From Bacteroidia bacterium (GTDB taxonomy: Bacteria; Bacteroidota; Bacteroidia; B-17B0; Aurantibacillaceae), in NCBI GenBank assembly GCA_016787785.1, contig JAEUTO010000013.1:62001-126000 (forward strand): a DNA stretch of 64,000 nt, given 5' to 3'. The notes beneath the pieces were generated by a model, which was not told the DNA's origin, made no database searches, and worked only from the letters and a program-made list of their open reading frames with translations. This document shows positions 1 through 8,323 of the stretch, piece by piece. Both the position numbers and the translations under genes were made by a program. Positions within the stretch are counted from its first letter, which is position 1. Each line of letters begins with the position of its first letter.

Positions 1-243
1 AATATGCCAAAAAAAGATGGGCGAGAATGCCTTAGAGAAATTAAAGTAAATACTAAGTTCAATCGTATACCTGTTGTTATTTATAGCACGAGTAGCAACC
101 CTGATGATATTTCTTATGCGTATGAAAATGGTGCAAGCAGCTATATTACTAAACCATACTCGTATCAAGAACTAGTAAAGATTATGGAGATCTTTAAACA
201 ATATTGGTTTAGTATTGTTAAAACAACGCATACCCGATTATGA
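1..243 (+). CDS. Response regulator receiver domain, 3' part (5' truncated by window edge)
   Basis: The reading frame is open from base 1 and ends at a TGA overlapping the next gene's ATG. The visible 80 residues begin just after the usual phospho-acceptor Asp: NMPKKDG is the classic sequence following that Asp. They continue through a switch Thr/Ser region (YSTSS) and the conserved Lys-Pro (TKPYS). The domain ends shortly after, so this is a stand-alone CheY/Rcp1-like receiver without an output domain. The 4-nt overlap with the downstream REC-PAS-kinase implies translational coupling and a shared phosphorelay. The acceptor Asp lies outside the window. Confidence 0.85.
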   Translation, partial: NMPKKDGRECLREIKVNTKFNRIPVVIYSTSSNPDDISYAYENGASSYITKPYSYQELVKIMEIFKQYWFSIVKTTHTRL

Positions 244-1670
244 GCAGCACTAAACCAATAAGATTGCTAGTTGTTGAAGACGATGAAGATGATTATTTTC
301 TATTAGAAAGTAGTTTAAAGCGAACGTCATTTGAAAAAAAGATAGTTTGGGCCGATACGTACAGCAAAGCAAAAGATTTTTTACGAACTCAGGCAATTGA
401 TATTGTAATTGTAGACTATCGCCTGGGTGTGCACACTGGTATTGAATTGGTTTCTTATATAAATGAAAAGCACCCCTTTACGCCAACCATTTTAATGACA
501 GGCTTGCAGGCTCTGGCAATTGATGAGCAGGCCTTAAAATCAGGTGTATATGATTACCTGGTAAAAGGTCAATACACCTCTGAGGATATTGACAGAAGTA
601 TAAGATACGCTATAGAAAAATCAAATGTTTTAAGGTCATTAAAAGAAAGTGAGAACAAATTCAAGAATTTATTTGAGAATGCAGTTGAATATGTTTTTAT
701 TGTTGACCTTGATCTTAATGTAATAGATGCGAATAAAGCCGCGTTGAAATTTTTCGAATACGAAGCTAAAGAACAGATCATTGGTGAGAACATCGCTGAG
801 TATTTTTTTCCGAAGATCTTTGAAACGCAAAGACCCTCCAATCCATCCTTAGAAATAGAACTTACTTTACCGGTTCAAAATAAAAAGTGCTTTTGTATCT
901 TAAACCTTTCTGTGGTGGATGCAGATAAAAAGATATATCAGTTGGTGCTGCATGACATTACCGAAAGAACTCAGAAGGAACAAAAAGAAAAATTACTCGA
1001 GAAACAGACCTTAACCGGAAAAGTTGCCCGTGTGATCGCTCACGAAATAAAAAACCCACTAACAAACATACATCTATCAATAGCCGAATTAAGGCAAATA
1101 TTAAGCGAGAAAGATTCTAAAGAGGATCCGGGAGAATTTATCGACATTATTGAACGAAACGGTAAACGCATAAATATCCTTATTGAGGATCTTTTAAATG
1201 CTACACGATTTGATACTATCAATATAGGTGATATGTATATACACGATCTTTTAAATGACACTTTTACACAAATTAGCGATAGAGCAAAACTAAAAGAGAT
1301 AACAATTGAAAAAGATATTCAGGAAAACATTCTTATTAAAGGTGATAAAGAAAAATTAATGATCGCCCTATTAAATATTTTGGTTAATTCAATTGAAGCT
1401 ATAAGTGGTAATAATGGAATGCTAAAAGTTCGCACTTCGGTTGTTGGCGAAAAAGTTAGTTTAACAATAACAGATAACGGCAAAGGAATACCTTCAGAGA
1501 ATCTCAATAAATTATTTGAACCCTTTTTTACCTCTAAACATGGTGGTACCGGCTTAGGTTTAACCGCCACACACACGATCATTTCAAAACATGATGGTAA
1601 TATTAAAGTGTTAAGCGAGGTTGATAAAGGCACCTCGTTTATAATAACTCTTCCAATAGTGAAAGATTAA
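240..1670 (+). CDS. Hybrid sensor kinase: REC-PAS-HisKA-HATPase
   Basis: A 476-residue cytoplasmic kinase with no membrane segment. Residues 6-125 form a receiver domain (acidic VVEDDEDD; acceptor Asp59 in VIVDY; Lys in LVKGQ). Residues about 135-250 look like a PAS domain. A HisKA helix follows with His268 in IAHEIKNPL, then the ATPase domain with N box (NILVNSIEA), G1 (DNGKGIP) and G2 (GGTGLGL). The N-terminal receiver suggests it accepts phosphate from another kinase and tunes its own output. The start ATG overlaps the stop of the upstream single-domain receiver by 4 nt. Its signal and target are unknown. Confidence 0.9.
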   Translation: MSSTKPIRLLVVEDDEDDYFLLESSLKRTSFEKKIVWADTYSKAKDFLRTQAIDIVIVDYRLGVHTGIELVSYINEKHPFTPTILMTGLQALAIDEQALKSGVYDYLVKGQYTSEDIDRSIRYAIEKSNVLRSLKESENKFKNLFENAVEYVFIVDLDLNVIDANKAALKFFEYEAKEQIIGENIAEYFFPKIFETQRPSNPSLEIELTLPVQNKKCFCILNLSVVDADKKIYQLVLHDITERTQKEQKEKLLEKQTLTGKVARVIAHEIKNPLTNIHLSIAELRQILSEKDSKEDPGEFIDIIERNGKRINILIEDLLNATRFDTINIGDMYIHDLLNDTFTQISDRAKLKEITIEKDIQENILIKGDKEKLMIALLNILVNSIEAISGNNGMLKVRTSVVGEKVSLTITDNGKGIPSENLNKLFEPFFTSKHGGTGLGLTATHTIISKHDGNIKVLSEVDKGTSFIITLPIVKD

Positions 1671-1843
1671 TTAAGACTTTCTTCCTGAGTAATTAAGCTC
1701 CATGAGCGCGACGGCTTTATTACACCACTTCCTACAAAAAAAAGAAGGACTACGGTGAATATCATTACTATCGCTAATACAAACTTTATAAATACGCTAA
1801 AAAACTTATTTACATACCTGATATTTAAAGTTAAAGTTGACAT
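1667..1843 (-). CDS. Small single-pass membrane protein (58 aa), unrecognised
   Basis: An ATG-started frame of 58 codons lies 3 nt downstream of the yihY-like stop on the same strand and overlaps the 3' end of the convergent kinase gene by 4 nt. It encodes a short polar N-terminus, one strongly hydrophobic helix (about residues 19-42, core FVLAIVMIFTVVLLFFVG) and a short polar tail. I recognise no family. Its position suggests co-transcription with the BrkB/YihY-like gene. It could be a spurious frame, since hydrophobic short ORFs occur by chance in AT-rich DNA. Confidence 0.4.
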   Translation of the reverse strand: MSTLTLNIRYVNKFFSVFIKFVLAIVMIFTVVLLFFVGSGVIKPSRSWSLITQEESLN

Positions 1844-1846
1844 TTT

Positions 1847-2833
1847 TTAAGTTGTTGATTTATTAATCGCTTCTGTTTTTTTATCTACAGTTGTAACATG
1901 TTCGTTTATTTGTGTGTTCAGTTTTTTCTCTACTACATTCTTCTCTACCCAAACAGCATATTTATTGGGTTCTATTTTTCTTTTTTTAAATCTAACATAC
2001 ACCTGGGTAAATTCTGCCCCAAAGTATAATATGATCGCAGAATAATATACCCATAATAGTATAAGTATCATGGAACCAGCGGCGCCGTAAGCACTAATAC
2101 TTTGGTTATGCTTTAAATAATATCCAATTAAAAATTTACCAAGCAAGAACAATAAAGATGTTGCCAGAGCCCCCACCCAAACGTCTTTCCAAAGTATTTT
2201 GGCATCGGGCAGTACTTTAAGTATCGAGGCAAATAAAATAGTAGTCACAAAAATCATCACGCCATAATCAAGAATAAAAAGGTAACTGATCACAGTCTCC
2301 GAAAAATAATGTTCGAGGCGGTGCATTAACCCAGCCAGCAATGCGTTTACAACAAGAGAAACTAAAAGAATAAAACCCAAAACAACCAACATTGAAAAAG
2401 ACATTAAACGGTTAAACAACATTTTAATAAATCCTTTCTTTGGTTTGGCCTGTAAGCCCCATATTGCATTAATAGAATCCTGGATCTCACCAAACATGCC
2501 GGTAGCAGTTAATAATAAAGTTACTAAGCCAATTATTGTGGCACCCAGGCTGTCACGGCGCAAAGCGGTCTTTTTCAATATATCCTGCACCTGTATTGCT
2601 GCATCGCTGCCAATAAAGCCGCTTATTTCGTTAAAAACTTGCCCTTGTATCGCTTCCCTACCATAAAACATACTGCAGAGACCAATAATTACAATGAGCA
2701 TAGATGGAAGCGAGAAGATAGTGTAATACGCCAACGCAGCACTTAGCTTAAGCACTCTGTCGTTTGTAAATTCCACAAAAGTTTCCTTAAGAATGCTCCA
2801 CCCATTTTTGAATAGTTCCTTGTTGATTTTCAT
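1847..2833 (-). CDS. YihY/BrkB family inner-membrane protein
   Basis: A polytopic membrane protein of 328 residues. Hallmarks of the family are ALAYYTIFSLPSMLIVIIG near the N-terminus, a GLVTLLLTATGMFGEIQDSIN segment, and a late FGAEFTQVY motif after the last helix, followed by a charged cytoplasmic tail. About six membrane helices are visible. The start at ATG 2833 (MKINKELF) is preferred over an in-frame TTG at 2866, which adds 11 residues. The function is not settled; the family was once called ribonuclease BN and is generally regarded as an envelope transport or permeability protein. Divergently placed from the DUF748-like gene with only 74 nt between starts, so the promoters overlap. Confidence 0.85.
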   Translation of the reverse strand: MKINKELFKNGWSILKETFVEFTNDRVLKLSAALAYYTIFSLPSMLIVIIGLCSMFYGREAIQGQVFNEISGFIGSDAAIQVQDILKKTALRRDSLGATIIGLVTLLLTATGMFGEIQDSINAIWGLQAKPKKGFIKMLFNRLMSFSMLVVLGFILLVSLVVNALLAGLMHRLEHYFSETVISYLFILDYGVMIFVTTILFASILKVLPDAKILWKDVWVGALATSLLFLLGKFLIGYYLKHNQSISAYGAAGSMILILLWVYYSAIILYFGAEFTQVYVRFKKRKIEPNKYAVWVEKNVVEKKLNTQINEHVTTVDKKTEAINKSTT

Positions 2834-2907
2834 AATGTCAACATATGTCTTCAAAAACTGTTCCAAGTGGCATGAAATTGTTGTTATACTGCATTAAACA
2901 ATTGATT

Positions 2908-4113
2908 ATGGATAATCAAAGAAATGAAGAAACAAGTGCAAGAAATTTAAATGCGACCAGAAACAATCCGCGTCGCAAAAAAAAGATCAGGGTCATTTTA
3001 GTTTCACTAATTGGTTTATTGCTGTTATTCAGGTTGTTCCTGCCTTATATAGTATTACACTATGTAAATAAAAAACTCAGTTCGTTAAAAGAATACTATG
3101 GACATGTTGAAGACATTGATATTGCCCTTATTCGCGGTGCATATATTATTAAAGACCTAGAACTGGTAAAAATAGGAAATGACCAAGGCGAAAAAGATAC
3201 CATTCCTTTTTTCAGGTCCAATACCATTGATCTATCGGTTCAATGGAAAGCAATATTTAAAGGCTATGTTGTTGGAGAGATATACGTTGAAGATCCTGTT
3301 TTGAATTTCGTAAAAGGAAAACATAAAAATGAAGACGCAAAAGCAGACACCGCTGACTTCAGACGATTGATTAAAGACCTGATGCCGTTAACCGTTAACC
3401 ATTTCGAAATTTCAAATGGCGAGATCCATTATATAGATCAGTTCTCTTCTCCTAAAATAGATATTGCCTTAAAAGAACTGGAAGTTGTTGCAGTTAACCT
3501 CTCCAATGCAAATGATAGCACAAAAGTTCTTCCTGCGCGCGCAGATGCAACCGGCAAAGCCTACGAAGGCAATTTTAAATTAAAATTAGATTTTGATGCG
3601 CTGCAAAAAACCCCCACTTTTGATATGACCGCAGAAATTACACATGTGAATCTTGCTCTACTAAATGATTTTTTAAGAGCTTACGGAAATTTTGATGTCA
3701 AGAAAGGTGATTTTGGAATATATACCGAATTTGCCGCTAAAGAAGGAAGATTTGGCGGCTATGTAAAACCTATTTTAAAAGATCTTGATATTGTACAATG
3801 GACAAAAGAAGAAGGTAACTTTAAACAGATATTATGGGAAACACTTGTTGGATCTGCGGCAGAACTCCTAAAGAATCATAGCAAAGATCAACTAGCAAGC
3901 AAAGTAAATATTAAAGGAAAATTCGATGATCCAAGCATTAATCTTTGGCGCGCTATTAGTTATGTTCTGCGCAATGCCTTTGTTCATGCTCTTAAACCTA
4001 CTATTGATAATTCGATAAGTATTAAAAAATTGGATGACGCAAAAGACAAAACTTTTTTAGAAAAGATATTTGGAAGTGCCAAATCAAAAAAACATAAAAC
4101 TAAAAAACATTAG
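2908..4113 (+). CDS. AsmA/DUF748-like envelope protein
   Basis: A 401-residue protein from ATG 2908 (an upstream in-frame ATG at 2845 would run into the divergent gene's leader). It has a basic N-terminus, one membrane anchor (about residues 23-45) and a long periplasmic region of alternating beta-type segments. Typical DUF748 features are visible: FRSNTIDLSVQWKAIFKG, a repeated GEI-Y/FEISNGEIHYID segment and an ISYVLRNAF segment near the C-terminus. Family knowledge: AsmA-like/DUF748 proteins are suggested to bridge inner and outer membranes for lipid movement. The next gene begins 2 nt after the stop, and an Mla-type transporter lies downstream. The C-terminus is Lys-rich. Confidence 0.7.
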   Translation: MDNQRNEETSARNLNATRNNPRRKKKIRVILVSLIGLLLLFRLFLPYIVLHYVNKKLSSLKEYYGHVEDIDIALIRGAYIIKDLELVKIGNDQGEKDTIPFFRSNTIDLSVQWKAIFKGYVVGEIYVEDPVLNFVKGKHKNEDAKADTADFRRLIKDLMPLTVNHFEISNGEIHYIDQFSSPKIDIALKELEVVAVNLSNANDSTKVLPARADATGKAYEGNFKLKLDFDALQKTPTFDMTAEITHVNLALLNDFLRAYGNFDVKKGDFGIYTEFAAKEGRFGGYVKPILKDLDIVQWTKEEGNFKQILWETLVGSAAELLKNHSKDQLASKVNIKGKFDDPSINLWRAISYVLRNAFVHALKPTIDNSISIKKLDDAKDKTFLEKIFGSAKSKKHKTKKH

Positions 4114-4115
4114 TA

Positions 4116-5018
4116 GTGAAAAACTTTACAGCAAAGATCACCTCAAGGGTCATAAAAAAATTTGTGTTACTCCTTTTAATCGGAATTCTTTGCCTTGTCA
4201 TCTTTTATTTATTTAATCCAAAAAAAGCCATTACACTTGTTTTTCCTGAATTAAATAGAATAAGTTATGTGAACGCCATTATTAAAAACGATTCGGCATT
4301 TACTAAACTATCTTTGGTGCTTGAAAATAAAAACCCATATAAACTTGACATTGATAGTCTTTATTTCGAGATAAAATTAAATGCTACTAGCATCGCTAAA
4401 CAGATGGTTGCTTTAAATATAAAACAATCAAGATTTGAAAAAGATACTGTTAAAGTGCCTCTTAATTTAAGCATAAAACAAGTAAAAAATATAATTGCTA
4501 ATCTTCAGGATCAGGATTCCACAACACTTGAAGCATCTGGTTTTATTGTATACCAGACCATTTTTGGCAGAACTAAAATTGACTTTAAAAAAATAACACC
4601 AATACAGGTTCCTGTTCCACCAAAAATAAAAGTGCTTAAAGTTGAAAGAAAAAATTTTAACTACAGGGAGCGGATCTTAAAAGTAAATGCAACAATAGAA
4701 ATTATTAATGCAGGCAAAAATCTTGACTTAGTTTTAAGGAATATACATTATAATTTAACGGTAAAAAATACGTTGCATTCATCTGGCACTCTTTCAGAAC
4801 CAATAACTATAAAACCCCGATCGAGTATTATTATAACTATTCCAATGGAAGTTGAAGCATATCATCCTTTAAAAACCGTATGGCTCATAAAAATAGACAA
4901 AGACAAATTAAATTATGCTTTACATATTACAGGGAATGTGAAAGAAAATATTTCCGAAAAAGCATTTACGAGTCCCATTGAAATTGAAGCTAAGGGCGTT
5001 TTGGAGCTTGTAAAGTAA
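4116..5018 (+). CDS. Membrane-anchored LEA type 2-like protein
   Basis: A 300-residue protein that appears to start at GTG 4116, 2 nt after the previous stop; no ATG lies nearby in frame. One N-terminal membrane helix (about residues 15-35) is followed by two similar beta-rich modules. Both carry LEA-2/WHy-like patterns: LVLENKNPYKLDIDSLYFEI in the first and ATIEIINAGKNLDLVLRNIHY in the second, each followed by a short line of small/polar residues. Role unknown. Tight coupling to the DUF748-like gene suggests a joint envelope function. A family search is needed to confirm the LEA-2 call. Confidence 0.55.
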   Translation: MKNFTAKITSRVIKKFVLLLLIGILCLVIFYLFNPKKAITLVFPELNRISYVNAIIKNDSAFTKLSLVLENKNPYKLDIDSLYFEIKLNATSIAKQMVALNIKQSRFEKDTVKVPLNLSIKQVKNIIANLQDQDSTTLEASGFIVYQTIFGRTKIDFKKITPIQVPVPPKIKVLKVERKNFNYRERILKVNATIEIINAGKNLDLVLRNIHYNLTVKNTLHSSGTLSEPITIKPRSSIIITIPMEVEAYHPLKTVWLIKIDKDKLNYALHITGNVKENISEKAFTSPIEIEAKGVLELVK

Positions 5019-5046
5019 AAAAAGTTCCCGTTTAGCGACTTTTTTT
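5017..5046 (+). terminator. Weak A/T-stem hairpin after the LEA-2-like gene
   Basis: AAAAAAAGT at 5017-5025 can pair with ACTTTTTTT at 5038-5046, leaving a 12-nt loop. The stem has only one G-C pair, so termination would depend mainly on the U tract. Weak evidence. Confidence 0.25.
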
Positions 5047-5163
5047 CCACAACTATCATTAAAAAATTACCGATCATGGCAACAATTCCTCACTAAATAC
5101 ACTTAAAGCTTATAAATGCTCGGCATTATATTAGCAAGCATTAGTATGTATTTAAAAAGGTAA

Positions 5164-5337
5164 ATGAAAAACGTAAACTACATACTTGCACTCATCCTCA
5201 TCATATTGTGGGTTGTTGGTTTTTTTACCCATTTTATTGGACACCCAATACATTTACTTCTTATTGGCGCATTAACGCTCATCTTTATAAATGTTTTGCG
5301 TGACGACAATAATAATACAACACAATACAATAACTAA
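5164..5337 (+). CDS. lmo0937-like small membrane protein, copy 1 (57 aa)
   Basis: ATG 5164 to TAA 5337 encodes 57 residues. Two hydrophobic segments (about residues 5-22 and 27-45) flank a short turn containing GFFTHFIGHPIHLLLIGAL, followed by an Arg and a polar Asn-rich tail. The pattern W-x-x-G-F-F ... H-x-L-L is that of the widespread lmo0937-family hydrophobic miniproteins, whose function is unknown. A paralogue follows 14 nt downstream. The pair sits just before the mla operon. Confidence 0.65.
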   Translation: MKNVNYILALILIILWVVGFFTHFIGHPIHLLLIGALTLIFINVLRDDNNNTTQYNN

Positions 5338-5351
5338 TTAAAATATATATC

Positions 5352-5507
5352 ATGAGCAATCTACTATACATATTAGCAGTCATCCTTGTCATTTCATGGG
5401 CAATTGGCTTTTTTGCATACAGTGCAGGAAGCCTAATTCACATTTTACTTGTAATTGCATTAATCGCAGTTATCCTAAGAGTGATTAGAGGGAAAGAAGT
5501 GATCTAG
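5352..5507 (+). CDS. lmo0937-like small membrane protein, copy 2 (51 aa)
   Basis: ATG 5352 to TAG 5507 encodes 51 residues. It has the family layout: hydrophobic helix, WAIGFFAYSAGSLIHILLV turn-plus-helix, and a terminal RVIRG. It is closer to the canonical family sequence than the copy upstream. The two copies are clearly related (L-Y/N-Y-I-L-A-x-I-L-x-I; W-x-x-G-F-F; I-H-x-L-L), so the pair is probably a tandem duplication. A similar helical pair forms the C-terminus of the lipoprotein at 20352-20945. Confidence 0.7.
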   Translation: MSNLLYILAVILVISWAIGFFAYSAGSLIHILLVIALIAVILRVIRGKEVI

Positions 5508-5543
5508 CTCAGCCTATGATCATTAATTTTTACAAATCTACTT

Positions 5544-6380
5544 ATGAAAAAAGATCTTAACCAACTTGCTGATCAGGAAGAGAAAAAAAAACCGACTGAA
5601 ATAAACGAAGATCAAAATCAATCTTTTGAAAAATTAAAGAATGTATTTTTAGAGGTTGCATTAATAGCACAATTTGCTCTGCGTTTCTTTAAAGAAATCT
5701 TCAAACCGCCTTTCGAATTTAAAGAGTTCCTAAAACAATCTTATTTAACCGGATACAAATCGCTCGCTCTAGTTGGCATTACTGGTTTTATCATGGGCCT
5801 TGTGCTAACAATTCAGTCGCGGCCAACTATGGCGGAATTTGGTGCGGAAGCGTGGATTCCCGGAATGGTAGCCGTTTCCATCATCCGCGAGATAGGCCCG
5901 GTTATTACCGCACTTATTTGTGCCGGAAAAATTGGTTCAGGTATTGGCGCCGAATTGGGTTCTATGAAAGTAACAGAACAGATTGACTCCATGGAAGTTT
6001 CAGGTGCTAATCCTTTCAAGTATTTAGTGGTAACAAGAATTATGGCCACCACGTTAATGATTCCTGTTTTGGTAATTTTTTCTGATGTGATCTCTTTATA
6101 CGGCTCTTACGTAGGAGTTAACCTTAACGGAAAAGTAAGTCTCGCACTTTTCTTCGCAAAGGTATTTGAGTCGCTTGATTTTATAGATCTTATTCCTGCT
6201 TTTATTAAATGTTTTTTCTTTGGTTTTATTATTGGATTAATTGGTTGTTTTAAAGGCTACAACTCAAACAAAGGTACTGAAGGCGTGGGCCAGGCAGCAA
6301 ATTCTGCCGTGGTTATAGCCTCGCTTATGGTATTTATTATCGATATGATCGCAGTTCAGATCACCTCATTATTTACATAA
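5544..6380 (+). CDS. mlaE: MlaE family ABC transporter permease
   Basis: A 278-residue permease of the phospholipid-transporting Mla/MCE system in the inner membrane. After a charged N-terminal tail of about 35 residues come the amphipathic region and about five helices. Family signatures include GFIMGLVLTIQS, VSIIREIGPVITALICAGKIGSGIGAELGSM in two overlapping parts (positions about 110-142, with the REIGPV and GAELG motifs), EQIDSMEVSG and GCFKGYNS near the C-terminus. It is followed by the ATPase (6-nt gap) and an MCE protein (14-nt gap), giving a compact mlaEFD-type operon. The direction of lipid movement cannot be read from sequence. Confidence 0.92.
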   Translation: MKKDLNQLADQEEKKKPTEINEDQNQSFEKLKNVFLEVALIAQFALRFFKEIFKPPFEFKEFLKQSYLTGYKSLALVGITGFIMGLVLTIQSRPTMAEFGAEAWIPGMVAVSIIREIGPVITALICAGKIGSGIGAELGSMKVTEQIDSMEVSGANPFKYLVVTRIMATTLMIPVLVIFSDVISLYGSYVGVNLNGKVSLALFFAKVFESLDFIDLIPAFIKCFFFGFIIGLIGCFKGYNSNKGTEGVGQAANSAVVIASLMVFIIDMIAVQITSLFT

Positions 6381-6386
6381 ATAATT

Positions 6387-7154
6387 ATGAAAGAGAAAGA
6401 GATAAAAGATAAAGTTCAAGATGATAATGAGATAATTCTCGAAATGAAGAACGTTAAAAAATCTTTTAAAAAAAATAATGTACTTAAAGACGTGAGCTTT
6501 AAACTTCAAAAAGGCGAAAACCTTGTTGTTCTCGGCAGATCCGGCACCGGTAAATCCGTTCTTATAAAATGTATTGTAAAATTGATTGAGATCGATGGCG
6601 GAAGTCTAACCGTTTTTAACGAAGATATTTTTGATCTTAAAGAAAAAAAATTAAATGAAATAAGAGAAAAGATCGGGTTTCTTTTCCAAAGCGGTGCCTT
6701 ATATGATTCAATGACTGTAAGAGAAAATCTTGAATTTCCGATACAAAGAAGTTCAAAATCTGTTACACCGGCTGAGATTGAAGAATTGGTTAAAGAAGTA
6801 CTGGCGAATGTAGGATTAGAAGATACCATAGATAAAATGCCTTCAGAACTTTCTGGTGGGATGAGAAAAAGAATTAGTCTTGCAAGAACACTTATTTTAA
6901 AACCAGAATTGATATTGTACGACGAACCAACTACAGGACTTGACCCTATTACATCAGAAGAAATTAGCGAACTTATTTTAGAAGTACAAAAAAAATACAA
7001 AACAAGTTCTATTATTATTACACACGATATTAAATGTGCCAAAATAACTTCCAATCGAATTATGGTTATTGATGGTGGCCGTTTTATTGCCGAAGGAACT
7101 TATGAAGAACTTAAAAACTCTAATAATGAACTGGTAAGTTCGTTTTTTAAATAA
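6387..7154 (+). CDS. mlaF: MlaF family ABC transporter ATP-binding protein
   Basis: A 255-residue cytoplasmic ATPase that pairs with the MlaE permease. Walker A is GRSGTGKS, the Q-loop follows at LFQSGALYDSMTVREN, the ABC signature is LSGGMRKRISLAR (the Mla-type variant with GMRKR), Walker B is LILYDEPTTGLDP and the switch His is in ITHD. The GALYDSMTV stretch is characteristic of the MlaF subgroup rather than of importers. The first 15 residues are a charged extension. Confidence 0.93.
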   Translation: MKEKEIKDKVQDDNEIILEMKNVKKSFKKNNVLKDVSFKLQKGENLVVLGRSGTGKSVLIKCIVKLIEIDGGSLTVFNEDIFDLKEKKLNEIREKIGFLFQSGALYDSMTVRENLEFPIQRSSKSVTPAEIEELVKEVLANVGLEDTIDKMPSELSGGMRKRISLARTLILKPELILYDEPTTGLDPITSEEISELILEVQKKYKTSSIIITHDIKCAKITSNRIMVIDGGRFIAEGTYEELKNSNNELVSSFFK

Positions 7155-7168
7155 TTAAAATCAAACCA

Positions 7169-7849
7169 ATGGAAAAGAAAACAGGAAATACTTTAAAACT
7201 CGGCGTATTTGTTACGCTTGGGGTTTTATTTTTAATAATAGGCATTTATTTTATTGGGCAAAAACAACATATGTTTAGTCATGTGTTTAAAATTAGTGGT
7301 GTATTCAAAAATGTTGGTGGTTTGCTGGTTGGAAATAATGTTCGATTTTCCGGTATTAATGTGGGCACGGTTGAAGATATTCAGATAATTAATGATACAT
7401 CAGTAAGAGTTGATATGATCATTGATGAAAGCACACACCGCTTCATTAAAAAAGACGCAACAGCTGTTATTGGTTCTGAAGGTTTAATGGGTAATAAAAC
7501 CATTAATATTACACACGGCTCACCAGACCAAACAGCGATAAGCGAAAATGGCATAATAAAAACTTCTCAACCAATTGATACTGATGAGATCTTTGCCAAA
7601 TTAAAAATAACATCCGATAACGCAGCTTCAATTACAGGCGATCTGGCATTGATCATGCAAAACGTTAGCCAGGGTAAAGGCACAATTGGAAAACTTTTTA
7701 TGGATACGGTAATGGCCAAAACATTGGATCAAACGATCACTAATTTAAAAAAGGGCACAAAAGGGCTGGAGGAAAATATGGATGCTGCCAAACACAGTTT
7801 TTTATTACGCGGCGCTTTAAAAAGAGCTAAAAAAGATAAAGAAAAATAA
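7169..7849 (+). CDS. mlaD: MlaD/MCE domain lipid-binding protein
   Basis: A 226-residue protein with an N-terminal membrane anchor (about residues 9-27) and one MCE domain (about 35-115; signatures FKNVGGLLVGNNVRFSGINV, VGTVEDI, and VIGSEGLMGNKTINI). A short helical tail contains GKGTIGKL and ends in a Lys-rich stretch. The tail is short compared with many Bacteroidota MCE proteins, which often exceed 300 residues. It would form the periplasmic lipid-binding ring on the MlaEF complex. It is the last gene of the operon; a strong hairpin follows. No mlaB or mlaC-like gene is present in this window. Confidence 0.9.
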   Translation: MEKKTGNTLKLGVFVTLGVLFLIIGIYFIGQKQHMFSHVFKISGVFKNVGGLLVGNNVRFSGINVGTVEDIQIINDTSVRVDMIIDESTHRFIKKDATAVIGSEGLMGNKTINITHGSPDQTAISENGIIKTSQPIDTDEIFAKLKITSDNAASITGDLALIMQNVSQGKGTIGKLFMDTVMAKTLDQTITNLKKGTKGLEENMDAAKHSFLLRGALKRAKKDKEK

Positions 7850-7929
7850 TTGTATTTACCCGCCGAAAATATATTGAGAAAATGTTAGTTGCCATTTATT
7901 TACTTAGATACCTTTAAATTTATAAAACG

Positions 7930-7966
7930 AAAAAATCCGAAACCTCTAAAAGTTTCGGATTTTTTT
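7930..7966. terminator. Bidirectional rho-independent terminator
   Basis: A perfect 14-bp stem (7930-7943 with 7952-7965) and an 8-nt loop; the core is TCCGAAAC/GTTTCGGA. A runs on one side and T runs on the other allow it to work on both strands, between the mla operon and the convergent small gene. Confidence 0.85.
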
Positions 7967-7984
7967 AAAAAGATGTAGAAAGAA

Positions 7985-8323
7985 CTATGTATGTGGCTCC
8001 TTTTTCTGAATATCTTCAACTTCTGTGATAAATTGAGATACCTTACGATTTGCATAGGGTCCGCCGTAAGAATCTACAAGAATTCCTTTTACAGCATCAT
8101 TTGTTTCAATAGCATAAATAATTGCATTATCGCCCGGATCAGAATCACCTTCAAATCTATAAAAACTAACTATTTTTACATTTTGTGGGGTATAAATTTT
8201 ATTTAAGCTTGGAGCTTCCAAACCTTTTTCTTTTGCAACAAAATTTTCGGTATAACCATCTGCATGAAGTTTATTCATGCATCCCACCATTGTGGTCATC
8301 TCTTCTTTTTTAAAGGGTTCCAT
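7985..8323 (-). CDS. Conserved short protein often labelled phosphoribosylpyrophosphate synthetase
   Basis: A 112-residue soluble protein. The central sequence VSFYRFEGDSDPGDNAIIYAI followed by KGILVDSYGGPYA is typical of a short Bacteroidota family commonly labelled phosphoribosylpyrophosphate synthetase. It is far too short to be that enzyme (normally over 300 residues) and no PRPP-binding loop is visible, so I treat that label as a misannotation. Function unknown. It is monocistronic, with the bidirectional terminator at its 3' end and a 365-nt divergent spacer upstream. Confidence 0.65.
   Translation of the reverse strand: MEPFKKEEMTTMVGCMNKLHADGYTENFVAKEKGLEAPSLNKIYTPQNVKIVSFYRFEGDSDPGDNAIIYAIETNDAVKGILVDSYGGPYANRKVSQFITEVEDIQKKEPHT

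Noticed and set aside
6506-7054. 182-codon - strand frame inside the MlaF gene
   Set aside because: Lies wholly inside a well-supported ATPase gene and has no family features; an antisense shadow.
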